Part shown: one piece after another, positions 22,893-34,507 of the stretch | Numbering within the stretch: the stretch's first letter is position 1 | Layout of the letters: the number at the start of each line of letters is the position of its first letter | Origin: Anisodus tanguticus | Taxonomy: Eukaryota; Streptophyta; Magnoliopsida; Solanales; Solanaceae | NCBI GenBank assembly: GCA_034509755.1 | Contig: CM067541.1 | Span: 30,765,504-30,829,503, forward strand | DNA: 64,000 nucleotides | Direction: 5' to 3' | Notes under the pieces: model-generated | What the model was told of the DNA's origin: nothing | Database searches by the model: none | The model's input: only the letters and a program-made list of their open reading frames with translations | Translations under genes and position numbers: made by a program

Positions 22893-25529
22893 TGTTACAC
22901 CGTGTACTTTGAACATCGTTTTCATCGTGCGTTAACTAACATAAGCTTAGAGAGGCTGAGATCCCATCACAAGGTTAACAAAGGTTTGGATGGGTGTTAA
23001 GTATGTTTGTAAGAGTTCGGGCTAAACAAATTGAAGAAAGTAAGTTCGTTGAAATTTGAGGAGAACTAGGCAAAATTTTAGACAGAATTTTGGCCCATAC
23101 CTTTGGGGATATATCTCTTAGTATATAAGTAATTATGGAGTTCATAACCTATCTAAATTTAAGTTTAGTGAGTTTACTTTCCAACACAATAAACTGTTTG
23201 TTAATCGGAGCTTTGTATAAAACGATATGTACGTTTTAAGAAAATGTGTTTTGGCAAACGTAGAATGCGGCCACATCCTGAGTGTGTGGCATCGCATTTG
23301 GGGTCGCATTTTGGAAGTTTTTGGGCTGCCCATTTTCTAGAGATGCGATGGACTTCGGTGCAACATGTGGTGACTTGCGGCCGCAAGTGCCACCACAAAC
23401 TCGAAGCGGAGGCAGTTTTATGGTTTATAACCCAACTAAGGCTTCATTTTCACCCCAACACTTCGCAAACACTGTCAAACTTTTCTCTAGAATTCTTATA
23501 CCATCTAAGATCAGATCCATATCAATTTGAAGGTAAATCTTCCATAGATAATCATCAAGACCTTGGAAATCTCCTTGGTAGCGTGATGAGTGAAGGATCT
23601 TCTTGAAGCTTGGAGAAGAGTTGATGCTACAAGTTTTCTTGGCTGAGTTAATGTAAGATATTAATGCTCTTAGTCCCATAGAATGGGGTAGATAGGATTT
23701 AATCAGTAATGGGAAGTCGTTCATTTCAATATCTATAAACGGTGAAATTACTCAGTCTAATGACATAAGAAAATACAACTTGATATTTAACTAAGCAGTA
23801 TGGATTTTTTCAATAAAAATTGATACCTAAACATATCATAGCCTTGTTGAGATTATGGATAAGAGAAACTTGTGGTAGTTAAATTAGAACTCCATGATAG
23901 AATTTCTATAAATCTTGGATAGTTCTTGAGTAAACTTTGATATGATCATGGCTTGAAGTTAACATAAATGGTGCTAAAAATCATGGAGTATATCTTGTTA
24001 TTGTTGTTGTTGTTGTTGTTGTGGTTATGGTTATTCTTGTTGTTGATTGGTGCTTTTGGTATTGTGTTGAAGGAGAGTACATAACATGGTTGGTAGCCAT
24101 GAACATCTTAACTAGAGAAATATGCACTCTAGGTGTTCGTCGAATTGTTCTAGCAAATTGATTCTTAGTTTGTCGATCGTATCTTAATCTAAATCCTCTA
24201 TATTATGTAGATACTCACTCGTAAAGCATCCGGGGGTTCGTGAGACGTTCTTAACTAAGCGACGCAGGTATGTAAGGCTATCCGCTTCTTTTAAAAGCAT
24301 GAAATCCAAAGTATTTATCATTTAAAAAAAAAAGACCAAAAGAATCATTCTATTCATATTTCGATCATCCCTTGTCGGGAGTAGTTCTCTTATTATTATT
24401 GTGTTCCATTCATATTTTGATCATCCATTATCGGGAGTAGTTCTCTTATTATTATTGTTTTCCATTCTTATTGTTGATTGGTTGTCCATCCGAGTATCAT
24501 AAGCCTCCGAAAAGGGGTGTTCCAAAGAGTTAAGCATTGAGTCGACCAAGAGTCGTTCCAAAGTAAAGTCAAAGGGTTCTAAGTTCCAAATAGACCATAA
24601 GTGCCATTGTCATGAAAATACATTGTCCACACCACCGAACCTATACCGGTGGACAATTATATATATATATGTTGTACATGTACATTATACACACCACAAC
24701 GCGCTATAGTTGGTCGGGCATGCACCTATATGTGCATCCATACATCTCAGAGTATTACCTGAGGGCAGTGACATATTACTTACCTCGGTTTATAAGCCAA
24801 GGGAAAATTACATAAAACACTTACCAATAGAATGTCGATACAGTTTTAAAGTTTCATTGTTTGCCCAATGTGGCATACATGTTATCAGAGTATCAGATTG
24901 CTTTTATGCTCTTCTTTATAGATTATATTTTCATACTGATATTCACGCTTTACATACCGATACATTTATTTTGTACTGACGTCCCTTTTGCTGGAGGTAT
25001 TGTATGTTCATGCTGTAAGTTCTGATAGGGGCCCTGATAGACCACCTAAGTAGGAGCTATCGAGTTCAGCCATCAGTGAGTAAGCTTCGTATTCATGAAG
25101 CTGCCTAGTCAAGTGTTGAGTATGTCTTGTGTAGTTATGTACATAATAGGTAGGTGGGGGCCCTGTCCAGACCATATGACAGTACATGTACTTGTAGAGG
25201 CTTATACACTTGTCTAGTATGTAAAATTGTTGATGTATGGCCTTGTCGGTCAGGTTATCTTTTGTTGACTTGTGTTTTGGGCTCTTCGGCCTTGTTTATA
25301 TATGTATGTTGTGTTGATCTCTCTTTGTTCACCCCAAAGGTTATATTACATCTTGTCTTACAGATTGTGGCCTCGTCGTCCTCCGCATAGTGTTATTATT
25401 TGGATTGTATTCCAGTACGGCCTTGTCGATCGGAAGTTCTATTTGTACATGAGCTTGTTTATCAGAGTGGTACGCTCTGGCTAGTATGGCACCGGGTGCC
25501 TGCCACATCCCTTAGTCTGGGGTGTGACA
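22893..25529 (+). repeat. 5' LTR of element E
   Basis: TGTTACACCG ... GGGGTGTGACA, 2637 bp, with TG...CA ends. The first 135 bases match 28262-28397, and about 24866-25529 matches 28453-29121. It contains a (TTG)n run (about 24000) and a 56-bp direct repeat (24352-24463). Confidence 0.85.
24352..24463 (+). repeat. 56-bp tandem duplication in the E LTR
   Basis: ATTCATATTTCGATCATCCC at 24352 and ATTCATATTTTGATCATCCA at 24408, both continuing TCGGGAGTAGTTCTCTTATT. Confidence 0.88.
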
Positions 25530-25533
25530 AATT

Positions 25534-25545
25534 TGGAATTAGAGC
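25534..25545 (+). other. Primer-binding site of element E (initiator tRNA-Met)
   Basis: TGGAATTAGAGC, four bases after the LTR. It differs at two of twelve positions from TGGTATCAGAGC, the site complementary to plant initiator tRNA-Met used by chromoviruses. Confidence 0.75.
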
Positions 25546-25738
25546 AGGCCAGTCCTAGGGAGTCTGTGAGCCGTGTCTAGTAGAGTCTTATTTATGGGTG
25601 TGTTGTGCACCACACTTCTAAATAAGAGTCTGCCGGGAATCTGGGGATGGTTACTTTTCTTTCAGTTCATAGATTGTGCTATAGAGTTGAGTTACACGAT
25701 TTTGAGTCTAATTCGTGCTCTATCCCTTTTTTTAGTCA

Positions 25739-27066
25739 TGACCGTTACTACGAGATCTATTGCTAGTCATCGGTATGGTGCTGATAGGGGCGAAGGTACT
25801 AGTAATGCCCCACCCGACCAGGTCGATAGAGTTGAGGACTAATGAGAGTTTCACTTTTACATATCACCTGTTCCACCCCCGCATAAGGAGATTAGAGAAG
25901 AGGCAGCACCTTCAGATCCTCAGGATACAATACCAAGTTCCTCATAATCTAGTTCCCCAGTTCCTCCGTCCAAGTCTTCTGAATAGTGCATGGAAAATGT
26001 TGTGCACTTATTGGCATAGATAGTCTTTTCATAGCAGCTACATATACGGGCTTACATAGGTGTTGGCTCTTCCGATGGTATAGGGAGCTCCAAGACCCGA
26101 GAGTTCTTTCAATTGAGCCCCCTAGTGTTTATCGGTATTAATTCAGGTGCAGACCCACATGAATGTATTGATTAGATGCAGAGGGTATTCGAGGGTTATG
26201 TATGCTTTAGATACAGAGGTAGTTGGGTTGGCGTTTTTTAGATTGCAAAATGTGGCTATTTTATGATAAGAGGTTTGGGCGCAATCCCGAGGCCCAGATG
26301 CACCTCCCGCGATATGGGAAGAGTTTGCGGACGCTTTTCTTGATCATTATTTTCCATAAGCGGTACGAGAGGCCATGGTAGAGCACTTCTTAAACCTCAA
26401 GTAGAGGGGCAAAAGCATTTGGGATTACATTTTGTAGTTTGATTCCCTATCTAGGTATACCCCAAATATAGTGTATACGATGAGGGCTTGAGTTTTATCG
26501 ATTCGTATCAGGTTTGGATCTGCATCTGATTGGCGAGTGTACGACAACCTCCTTGAATAGAGATGTGGACATTACTAGGATATATGCCTACATTCAGAGT
26601 GTCGAGGATCGTAAGTGTCAGCTCCGGGATGATAGGATGTAGATAGAGATAGTTGACTAAGAGGGCTAGGTCAACTGGGTATTTTGGGGAAGCATGAGGT
26701 AGCTCCAGGCAGTGATTCCCCAGACATCTACCTCGGTTTGCCAATAGTGCTCCATCTCAGTTTCAGGAGCCTAGATATGACAGACGTGCTTAGTCTGGGC
26801 CAGGGTAGAGTTTGAGAGCTTTGAGTTTTCAGAGGCAAGAGAGTTTGGGCTAGATGAGACCACCATTGCCACCTTGTGGCCAATGTGGTAGGACACATTC
26901 GGGACAATCTCATCAGGGTGCCGACGTGTGTTATTGGTATAGAAATCCTAGCAATTATATGCGCCAGTATTCGAGTAGTGGTAGAGGTGGTGCAACTCAA
27001 CCGATAGGGTTGAAAATAACATCCTCATCGAGTGTACACCACAAAGTTGTAGGCCACAGACCCTAA
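25739..27066 (+). pseudogene. Chromovirus gag remnant (element E)
   Basis: Starts about MTVTTRSIASHRYGADRGEG. In several frames it retains gag-like blocks: CIDWMQRVFEGY near 26165, a capsid-like stretch around 26290-26400, and a C-terminal MRPPLPPCGQCGRTHSG ... GADVCYWYRNPSNYMRQY (26854-26970). The last block corresponds to the CCHC zinc knuckle but has lost its second Cys/His pattern (CYWYRNPSN in place of CxxCGxxGH). Numerous stops and frameshifts. Gag would bind and package RNA, and this copy cannot. Confidence 0.6.
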
Positions 27067-27148
27067 CAGGTAGAGGTAGAGGCCGAGGAGGAGCCTCCAG
27101 TTCTGGTGGTGCCCAGAACCGCATCTATGATTTAGCATCTCGCAGGAT

Positions 27149-27445
27149 TTGGAGTCATCTCCTGATGTTGTTAAAGGTATATTAGTTGTTTTCATTTATG
27201 ATGTTTATGCATTAATAGATTCGGGCTCTAATTTGTCCTATGTTACGCCCTTTGTTGCTAGCAAGTTTGGGTTTGAATCAGAGTTGTTATCTAATCCATA
27301 TGAAGTGGCTACACCAATTGGTGAGATGATTGTAGCAAGGCAAATTTTCAGAAATTGTACCGTGACAGTTTGTAATCGTCCTACCTTGGCTGATCTAGTC
27401 GAGTTACTTATGGTTGAATTTGATATTATTATGGGTATGTATTGA
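27149..27445 (+). pseudogene. Retroviral-type aspartic protease remnant (element E)
   Basis: A 98-codon open stretch containing VYALIDSGSNLSYVTPFVAS. D24-S25-G26 is the catalytic D-S/T-G motif, and flap/hydrophobic segments follow (ATPIGEMIVARQIF, VEFDIIMGMY). Tekay/Del-type elements carry a closely similar block at this point between gag and RT. In a living element it is part of the polyprotein and cuts it into gag, RT and integrase. Here the upstream and downstream frames are broken. Confidence 0.75.
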
Positions 27446-27960
27446 TTGTCTTCTTGTTGCGCGAACGTTGATTGCCTTCACAAAGGTTGTTAAATTTAGT
27501 TTTCCAGGCAAACCGACCCTCGAGTGGAAAGGCAATTCAGCTACGCCCAAAGACAGGTTTATTTCCTACCTGAAGGCAAGAAAGATGATTTCCAAGGGTT
27601 ATATTTATCATTTGGTTTGGGTCAGGGATGCAGATGTAGAGCCTCCGACCCTTTAGTTTGTTCCCGTAGTTAATGAGTTTCTCGACGTATTTCCGGATGA
27701 GGTTTTGTGCATCCCTCCAAAGCAAGAGATTGAGTTTACTATCGATCTACTTCCAGATACGAAACCGATATCTATCCCTCCTTACTGAATAACTCATGCT
27801 GAGTTAAGGGAATTAAATGATCAACTAAAGGATTTGTAGGGAAAAGGTTTATTAGGCCTAGCACTTCGTCATGGGGCGATCTAATATTATTTGTTCTCAA
27901 GAAGGATAGTTCCCTGAGGATATGTATTTTCTCTATTATTGCGATATAGTAGCCTTATCT
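27446..27960 (+). pseudogene. Protease-RT linker and start of reverse transcriptase (element E)
   Basis: Blocks in order: FPGKPTLEWKGNSATPKDRFISYLKAR, then VVNEFLDVFPDEV, IEFTIDLLPDTKPISIPPY, a stop, and HAELRELNDQLKDL. They correspond to the conserved entry into chromovirus RT. The catalytic YVDD-type motif and all later motifs are missing. The sequence loses similarity near 27900-27960. Confidence 0.72.
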
Positions 27961-28248
27961 CTTATTCTACGTAATTTGTTCAGGCGATCACAACAGCTAA
28001 AGCGGAACTGGAGCAGTCCAGACTTGAGATGAAGATGTATAAGGTGAGTTATGTTTAACTCATACATTTATTGACTTAGTGATGCTCGTGTGAGACCATC
28101 GATGTAGTATATGACCCTATGTGGGTTTTGGCTGCTTGGCACATTTTGGGATAGTTCTATTACAGAAGAAACTCTGCTGAAATTTTTAAGAATCCTGAGA
28201 GTTAAAGGTTCTAAGTTGATGACCTCAACATTCGATGATGAATGTTTC
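27961..28248. other. Unassigned 3' internal sequence of element E
   Basis: About 290 bases with no recognisable pol motif. The last part, ATTCGATGATGAATGTTTCT (28229), resembles the end of chromovirus polyproteins just before the polypurine tract. Confidence 0.4.
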
Positions 28249-28429
28249 TAAGAGGGAAGGATGTTACACCCCGTACATTGAACGTCGTTTTCATCGTGGG
28301 TTAAGTAATGTAAGCCTAGCGAGGTTGAGATCCCATCACAAGGTTAACAAAGGTTTAGATGGGTGTTAAGTATGGTCGTAAGAGTTCGGGGCTAAATGAG
28401 TTATCAGTGTTAAGTACTAGAGGGGAGGA
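28249..28429 (+). repeat. First polypurine tract and partial LTR start, then a second tract (element E)
   Basis: Purine run AAGAGGGAAGGA (28250-28261) is followed by TGTTACACCCCG and about 135 bases matching the LTR start. Then come about 24 bases of internal-like sequence and a second purine run AGGGGAGGA (28421-28429), again followed by TGTTACACCCC. A recombinant structure. Confidence 0.75.
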
Positions 28430-29121
28430 TGTTACACCCCTTACTTTGAACGTTCGCCCAATGTGGCATACAAGTTATCAAAGTATCAGATTGATTTTAT
28501 GCTCTTATTTACAACTTATATTTTCATATTGTTGTTCATGCTTTACATACTAGTACATTCTTTCATATTGACGTCCATTTTACCGGGGCGCTGCGTGTTC
28601 ATGCTGCAGGTTTTGATAGGGGCTCTGATAGACCACCTTAGTAGGAGCTGTCGAGTTTAGCCATCGGTGAGTAAGCTTCATCTTTTACGGAGCTGCCTAG
28701 TCAGGTGTTGAGTATGTCTTGTGTAGTTATGTACATAATGGGTAGGTCGGGGACCTGTCCCCACCATATGATAGTACATGTACTCGTAGAGGCTCATAGA
28801 CTTGTCTAGTATGCACAGTTGTTGATGTATGGCCTTGTCAGCCAGGTTGTCTTTTGTTGACTTGTGTTGTGGCCTCATCGGCCTTGTTTTATATACGTAT
28901 GTTGGGTTGATCCCTCTTTGTTCACCCTCAGAGGTTGTATTACATCTTGTCTTATAGATTCTGGCCTCGTCTTCCCTCCTATAGTGTTATTGTTTGGATT
29001 GTATTCCAGTACGCCTTTGTCGACTGAAAGTTCTATTCGTACAAGAGCCTATTTATTAGAGTGGTACGCTCTGACCAGTGGCACCGAGTGTCGGCCACAC
29101 CCCTTAGTCTGGGGTGTGACA
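28430..29121 (+). repeat. Internally deleted 3' LTR of element E
   Basis: Starts TGTTACACCCCTTACTTTG (about 23 bases of LTR beginning), then jumps to TTCGCCCAATGTGGCATACA, which corresponds to about 24866 of the 5' LTR, and runs to GGGGTGTGACA. About 1.95 kb of LTR is missing. Confidence 0.82.
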
Positions 29122-29878
29122 GATAATATGAATTCAAATTTCGGAAAATTACTTGCTAAGTTGAAAATGGGCTGAATTGACCTTTCATTGACTGATTTTA
29201 TGGGCCGAGCCCAACTAAAAGTATTTTAAAACCAAACCCTTTTTTAAGACTTGGGTTAATGTTTGGATTTTGGATAAGTTGTGATATGTCTTGACCTTTG
29301 GGAGAATAATATGTAAAAAGAAAAACTTGTTTTTCTATTCATTCAAAAATCTAAACTTGTCATTTCTAAATGGATTACATTCTTTTCAACTTAAAAGATT
29401 TTCAAAAGAGTAAGGAATAATGGACAATTTATTGGACTAAATAGTGAAGTTCTACTCAAATTAATTATTGAGTGTTTTTAGTCCAAAAATAAGTTGACTA
29501 ATTACCCATGTGCAAATCATTTTAGGTGGAATTAAGCTCCTTGATTTTCAAAATCCTTTTGAGTTTGAGATGAAATGAATGACAAGAATTTTGTGGAAAG
29601 TTAAACATTCTTTTAGAAATTTATAAACTTTAAATATGTTATAGAACTCGAATGTCAACCGTATTCTACGGATTAATACCAGGTGTCTTAACACCTTCCC
29701 CGGGGGATAACTAGAACCCTTACATTGACTCTGGTGTAAATCATTTTCACAAATTTTCTGAATAAACCCTTTTTAACTCGATTTTCCTAATTTACCTATA
29801 AATTAGGTGGCGACTCTAAAAACAATGATCTGACTTGGAACACCAACAACCTCTAACCATAAGGGTTCCAACACAACA
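29122..29878 (+). repeat. LTR of element B', continuation
   Basis: Contains the Tat LTR 3' landmark seen in A: ACACCTTCCCCGGGGGATAA, AGAACCCTTAC and ATTAGGTGGCGACTC (29804). The exact end (about 29878, CACAACA) is uncertain because no primer-binding site follows. Confidence 0.65.
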
Positions 29879-30379
29879 TGTTTTAAATGATATAAATTGC
29901 TTATGTCTTTAAATTTCACAATTATAACTGTCATTCATGCATTTCATATTTCGCCAAATGACACGTACACACACTTGCATCAGTGCACAAAGATGATTAT
30001 GCGATTTCACAATCATCCTCTAGTAAAAACCAATATCATTTATTTGGAACACGTTGAAAATGGAGTTGGTTCGCGGTCGTCCAATAGCTGACAACATTTC
30101 ACCATGAGTAGTCTGCTCGGGTCCTTTAGTGATTTGCTAAACCACTCTAGTTTGCCTAGGATAGAGCAGAGCTAAATCCCTACTGAACTAGCGCATTTTG
30201 ACCTAGATGAGTTCAGATATTTTAGATCTATCTAGACCCATTTGGCTGTCTACCTCATGTCTTGACAATCAATGACCCGAGGGCACTACATCCATCTACT
30301 TACTATGTGGAAGCATTAATTGTGCCTTATGTGTTGAACTATTATCCTTGGGGGGGGGGGGGGGGGGGGGAGATTAACC
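29879..30379 (+). other. Leader of element B'
   Basis: No gene. It ends in a run of 21 G (30350-30370) and AGATTAACC just before the ORF1-like frame. No tRNA-Arg primer site found. Confidence 0.4.
30350..30370. repeat. Poly-G run, 21 bases
   Basis: Twenty-one consecutive G, ten bases before an ATG. Could be a real homopolymer with G-quadruplex potential, or a length that sequencing did not resolve. Confidence 0.85.
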
Positions 30380-31440
30380 ATGCTCTATTTTGTAGATACA
30401 TATCAATCTCAAGTTCGATATGGTTTTAGATGCACCCGCATTGCTGAGATTTTGATGATCACGGTTAGGCGTCCACAACAAAGAGAAGTAACGAACTGTC
30501 TAGGACACATACCCTCACTTTTAACCTTAAAAGGAAATAAGAAACTTTTAGAAGTCCTTACCGGATACTGGGATTGTGATAGAATGTTGTTTAGGTTCGG
30601 AGACTTTGAGATGACCTCGACCTCAGAGGAGATCCAGAATTGTATAGATAGTAATGGGATACATATTAGAAGGAGGAAGAAACTTGATCACAACCTTCTA
30701 GTACCCCATAAGCCTATTCCCAACGAGATCATGAACTTCTTATCCCTAGCTAGCGCCAATTGGATATTTGGCCCCACCGTAGCCTTTAGGGATTTTTACA
30801 ATCGATTCAGGTCCATAAGGGGATACATAAAACACTCCGTCGAGTTCCGATCATACGCCAAATGGGAAGCCACATGACCCATAGCCTTTGCCATATGCCT
30901 ACTAGGAACCATAGTCTTTCCCAAAGATCGGCACCAAGCCATAGATACCCGTGTCATTTACGTCACCCATGCTATCTTTCATGGCATAACCTCAAACAGG
31001 GAAAACCAAGTACTATGACCTAGTCCATGTCATCCTAGCTGACATATACTGAGATTTAGGTCAATGCCGAAAGCTACATAGGTATTTCCAAGGGTGTAAC
31101 CTCCTAGTACAATGGTGGATTATCAAACACCTCAACAAACCCAAGGGTCCCTCATACCTAGATCCGGAATGTAGGAAAAATAACCTTCAAGTCACTTGCC
31201 CAAATTTCAAGAACCAAACCAATGAGGGGTGTACTTTCATCTTTTCTACACTCCGATAGGACAACATCCAGTGGAGATTCCCGACTTTATATCCAAGACC
31301 ATAGTAGTGAGAGGTAGAAAATGCCCTTTCCTACCACTTATGGGGATCCGGAGAATCCAACCATATGAACCTACTAGGGTCTTAAGATAGTTTGGTAGGA
31401 GACAAGTTATACACCAAGTAGGGAACATGGGGTAGTACGT
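30380..31440 (+). pseudogene. ORF1-like / plant-mobile-domain-like pseudogene (element B')
   Basis: 165 open codons (MLYFVDTYQSQVRYGF ...), then a TGA at 30875-30877 after KWEAT, beyond which the same frame continues PIAFAICLLGTIVFPKDRHQ before further breaks. Recognisable blocks: LLEVLTGYWDCDRMLFRFGD, FEMTSTSEEIQNCI, then FLPLMGIRRIQPYEPTRVLR near 31325-31385. This order (WD..FRF.DFE.TPTLEEI, then LLGTMVFP, then G..GIQPY..LRVLRQ) is what I recall from the extra ORF of plant Tat/Ogre elements, related in style to the plant mobile domain. Role unknown even in intact elements. It is truncated at about 31440 by C-family LTR sequence. Confidence 0.55.
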
Positions 31441-31480
31441 GGTCGACTACGACGGAGAAAGGATCAAGGGGGTTACTAAT

Positions 31481-34400
31481 TGTCATGACCAAAATCACGG
31501 GCGTCGTGGTGGCACCTACACTAACTCCCCGGTAAGCGAACCAATCCCAAAACTATTTTACAATGATTTAATAATTAATGCAGAAGTAAGGAAAATATAC
31601 AAACATAACAACTCTTTTATTTATTATAAACCATCCAGTAAATCTCTACAAACATTCCTTTTTTCCACATAAAAGATGCAACAAGCATATCATGAGTACA
31701 CAACGTACCCTCGTAGGCATCATAGGCCGACAACGACAGAAGATACACAAATATAGATAATATCAAGTTGACACCAAATAATCCTACACTAAATAGTTCA
31801 ATAACCAAGTAAGTCACATTATCCACATAATAGTTCACTGAACCAACAAGTCACTCTGTTTACCTAAAGATCCATGGAATCGTATGAAACACACCAATCA
31901 CATAAGGCTTATCAATCAAATGGACAACCTAAATTAAACAAAAGTTTATAACTGATATAACCACCTAGTTCACTTAGAAGTTCATCAATAAAAGAAATCA
32001 CTTAATTCACAAATGGTCTATTACCCACGAGAATCATATTTGACCCCTCACACACCCGGTTAGACATCATATTCGTTAAGTTGACGCTTAGTCGCTTAAC
32101 CCCATTACCTCAGAAGTGTTCCACAAATATAACCCTAAGGTTGAAAATACTTCGTTAATGCCTCATTATTCCCGGTTCTTAACCTCAATTATGACTACAT
32201 ACGGTTACATGCAAGATACACATTAGTTTGTTATACTCCCTTCATATATCCTATGTAATTTCCATTACCTTACCCCTTTTTATCAAGAAAGAAGTTCCCC
32301 ATACATAATACATACATGCAAAGACTACACCACAAAAACTCAACAAACCATGCCAAAACTATCCCTCACTAGATCTATTACCAAATAAGTCACTTAACCT
32401 TAGCAACACGAATGCACACTCTATTCTCTTAACTGACGATTAAGTATCAAGGACAACAAGCAACAATTGATAGAAATTTCTTGGACTTACAAGTTGTAAT
32501 CCTGGGACCAAACATAATACGAATCAAGTCAGGCATGGAAACTAGCCCATTCCAATAAGATCAAACCAACAGTCTATTCCATCATAATAATGAAGCACAA
32601 ATAATTAATGAAATGATGTACGTATGATTTGAATGCAATGAAATGGCTGATACCTTTCATCTCCCGTATACAAGCATTCAAATTCTATGAATTGCACACC
32701 CATGGGGGACCTGCGAAGTCCATATATGCCTCCGAAATTTCACAACAGAGCCCAACTCTTGATTGAAATGACTGTTGCAGGCGAGTAACCCTTTCCCTCG
32801 TGTATCATAATTTTCTCAATGTTATCAATAATATTATAAGTGTTCTTACCTTCCCGGTCTCTTGGACCCATATTGTTTTCATACCACTCTCATATCAATA
32901 TCCCCAGAACCATGAGTGTGAATACAAATGGCAATTCAAGGCAAGAAATCAATAAGTAATGAGATGCAACCAAATATAGAGATGAATATCACATACTTTC
33001 AATAATTCAATAACACATAATCTAAATATAATCAGGATATCATACCAAAGAAATGTGTGATGGATAAACACAACAATAGAATATATGGAGATGAACCCAC
33101 ATAATGGCGACAAGCCCAATCAACAATAGTTGGAATTAGCTTAAGGTTGATTCTCCAAATCACCCATCATCACAATTCAATACCGGTACCCATCCAAACG
33201 TTCATCACAACTGCTTGGGTGAGACCCCCAAATACGCTCAATACCCCTCAATATTTATGTCTAATTACATACTTCTATCGGAGTCTAATCAAAAGAAACT
33301 GTAGCCTACCTCATTGCCGAGCGGGTGCCATGAACTCCTAATCCACGAAGTCCTTCTAATCGGTATTGGATGGTTGTAACTCAAACAAGTGAATAAATGT
33401 CCTAAGTTACCATACATACAATCAACACATAAGGAACATTTCCATAGGAGTAACCGCTACCCGACCTCGAACCCACAAGGGTAAGATAGGATTTAGTTAA
33501 GAAATCATTCCACAAAGTCTAAAAAGTATTCAATTTTAAAGCTTGGGAAATTTATATGCCAAGTCTCTAGTTGAAAACTTTCATGCAATAAGGGCTTCTT
33601 TTACCATAACATTCTTAGCTTCTTCAACTAGTAGATAGTGATATAATAGAGGTTTCATCCTTCAAACTATAGTCTTATTAAGAGAATTCCTTAATAAGTC
33701 ATCATAATCATAAAGTCTCTATCTTGGTAATTTTTATGCAAGAATCCATATTGAAACATTTACAAGCCCTAAGAATGCTCCTACCCCATTAACAAATTGT
33801 AAAGCTTGATAAGGAAGTATTAATCAACTACCAATCTCTAATAATGGGTTTAGAAGTTACCCAATGGTGGAGGAGGATTAGACCACTACAAAATGGGGTC
33901 TCTAGTCAGCTCTTAGCTCCCATAGTTCACTTGCCAAATGGGGGCGTTGAAATGGGGATATATGGGTTTTAATAGAATCTGAAATTGTCCTGGCCGCCAC
34001 CGCAGACCATCTTCCGCCAAAGAGACCCCACCTTGGCAGAAAAATGTCTACTAGTGCAGGACCATTAAACCCTACGACCTCGCCCATGTGTAAAGGAGAG
34101 GACGCAGGCGTGCCTCTGCCCTTGCGTGAAAAACTTCACCGAAGCATACCTACTTGACTTCCTATACCGTTGCATCTGCGGACTGACCTCACTGAGGCGG
34201 CCCTACAAGTGTGAATGATCACTTTCCCAGGCGGATTTGAACGGACTCACATCGCATTCTCCCAACAACCTAGAAGTAAATCATAGCCATAGTATGACTC
34301 ATCAGACCATCTAATTTACCATTTAGCATATAATCATAGTCAGGAAATTTCCATATCCAATAATCGTCGAATGACATGAACCTACGGTGTAGTACCATGA

Positions 34401-34507
34401 TATTTTATCCATCATAAAATATTTCCAATGGTGAATTTAGAGTTGATAACAGCCGGAAATTGCTTAGAACAAGGCGGAAAGGTAAAATGACCAAACATGC
34501 TGTTACA
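31481..34507 (-). repeat. C-family LTR, copy 1 (minus strand)
   Basis: In plus orientation it runs from TGTCATGACC (31481) to ATGACCAAACATGCTGTTACA (ending 34507), so the minus strand has TGTAACA...GGTCATGACA ends. Most of 31481-32885 matches 38717-40384. 33446-33772 matches 43193-43500. No primer site lies next to 31481, so this copy is a 3' LTR or a solo LTR. It interrupts the B' ORF1 pseudogene. No matching target duplication was seen. Confidence 0.7.

Larger units (their letters stand above)
22893..29121 (+). mobile_element. Element E: degenerate chromovirus-type Ty3/gypsy inside the B' LTR
   Basis: 5' LTR 22893-25529, initiator tRNA-Met primer site (25534), broken gag, protease, the first part of reverse transcriptase, and a rearranged 3' end with two LTR starts (28262, 28430). 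The protease and RT-linker sequences resemble Tekay/Del-type elements. RT core, RNase H, integrase and chromodomain are missing, leaving 2.7 kb of internal DNA. B' LTR sequence lies on both sides. Confidence 0.8.
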
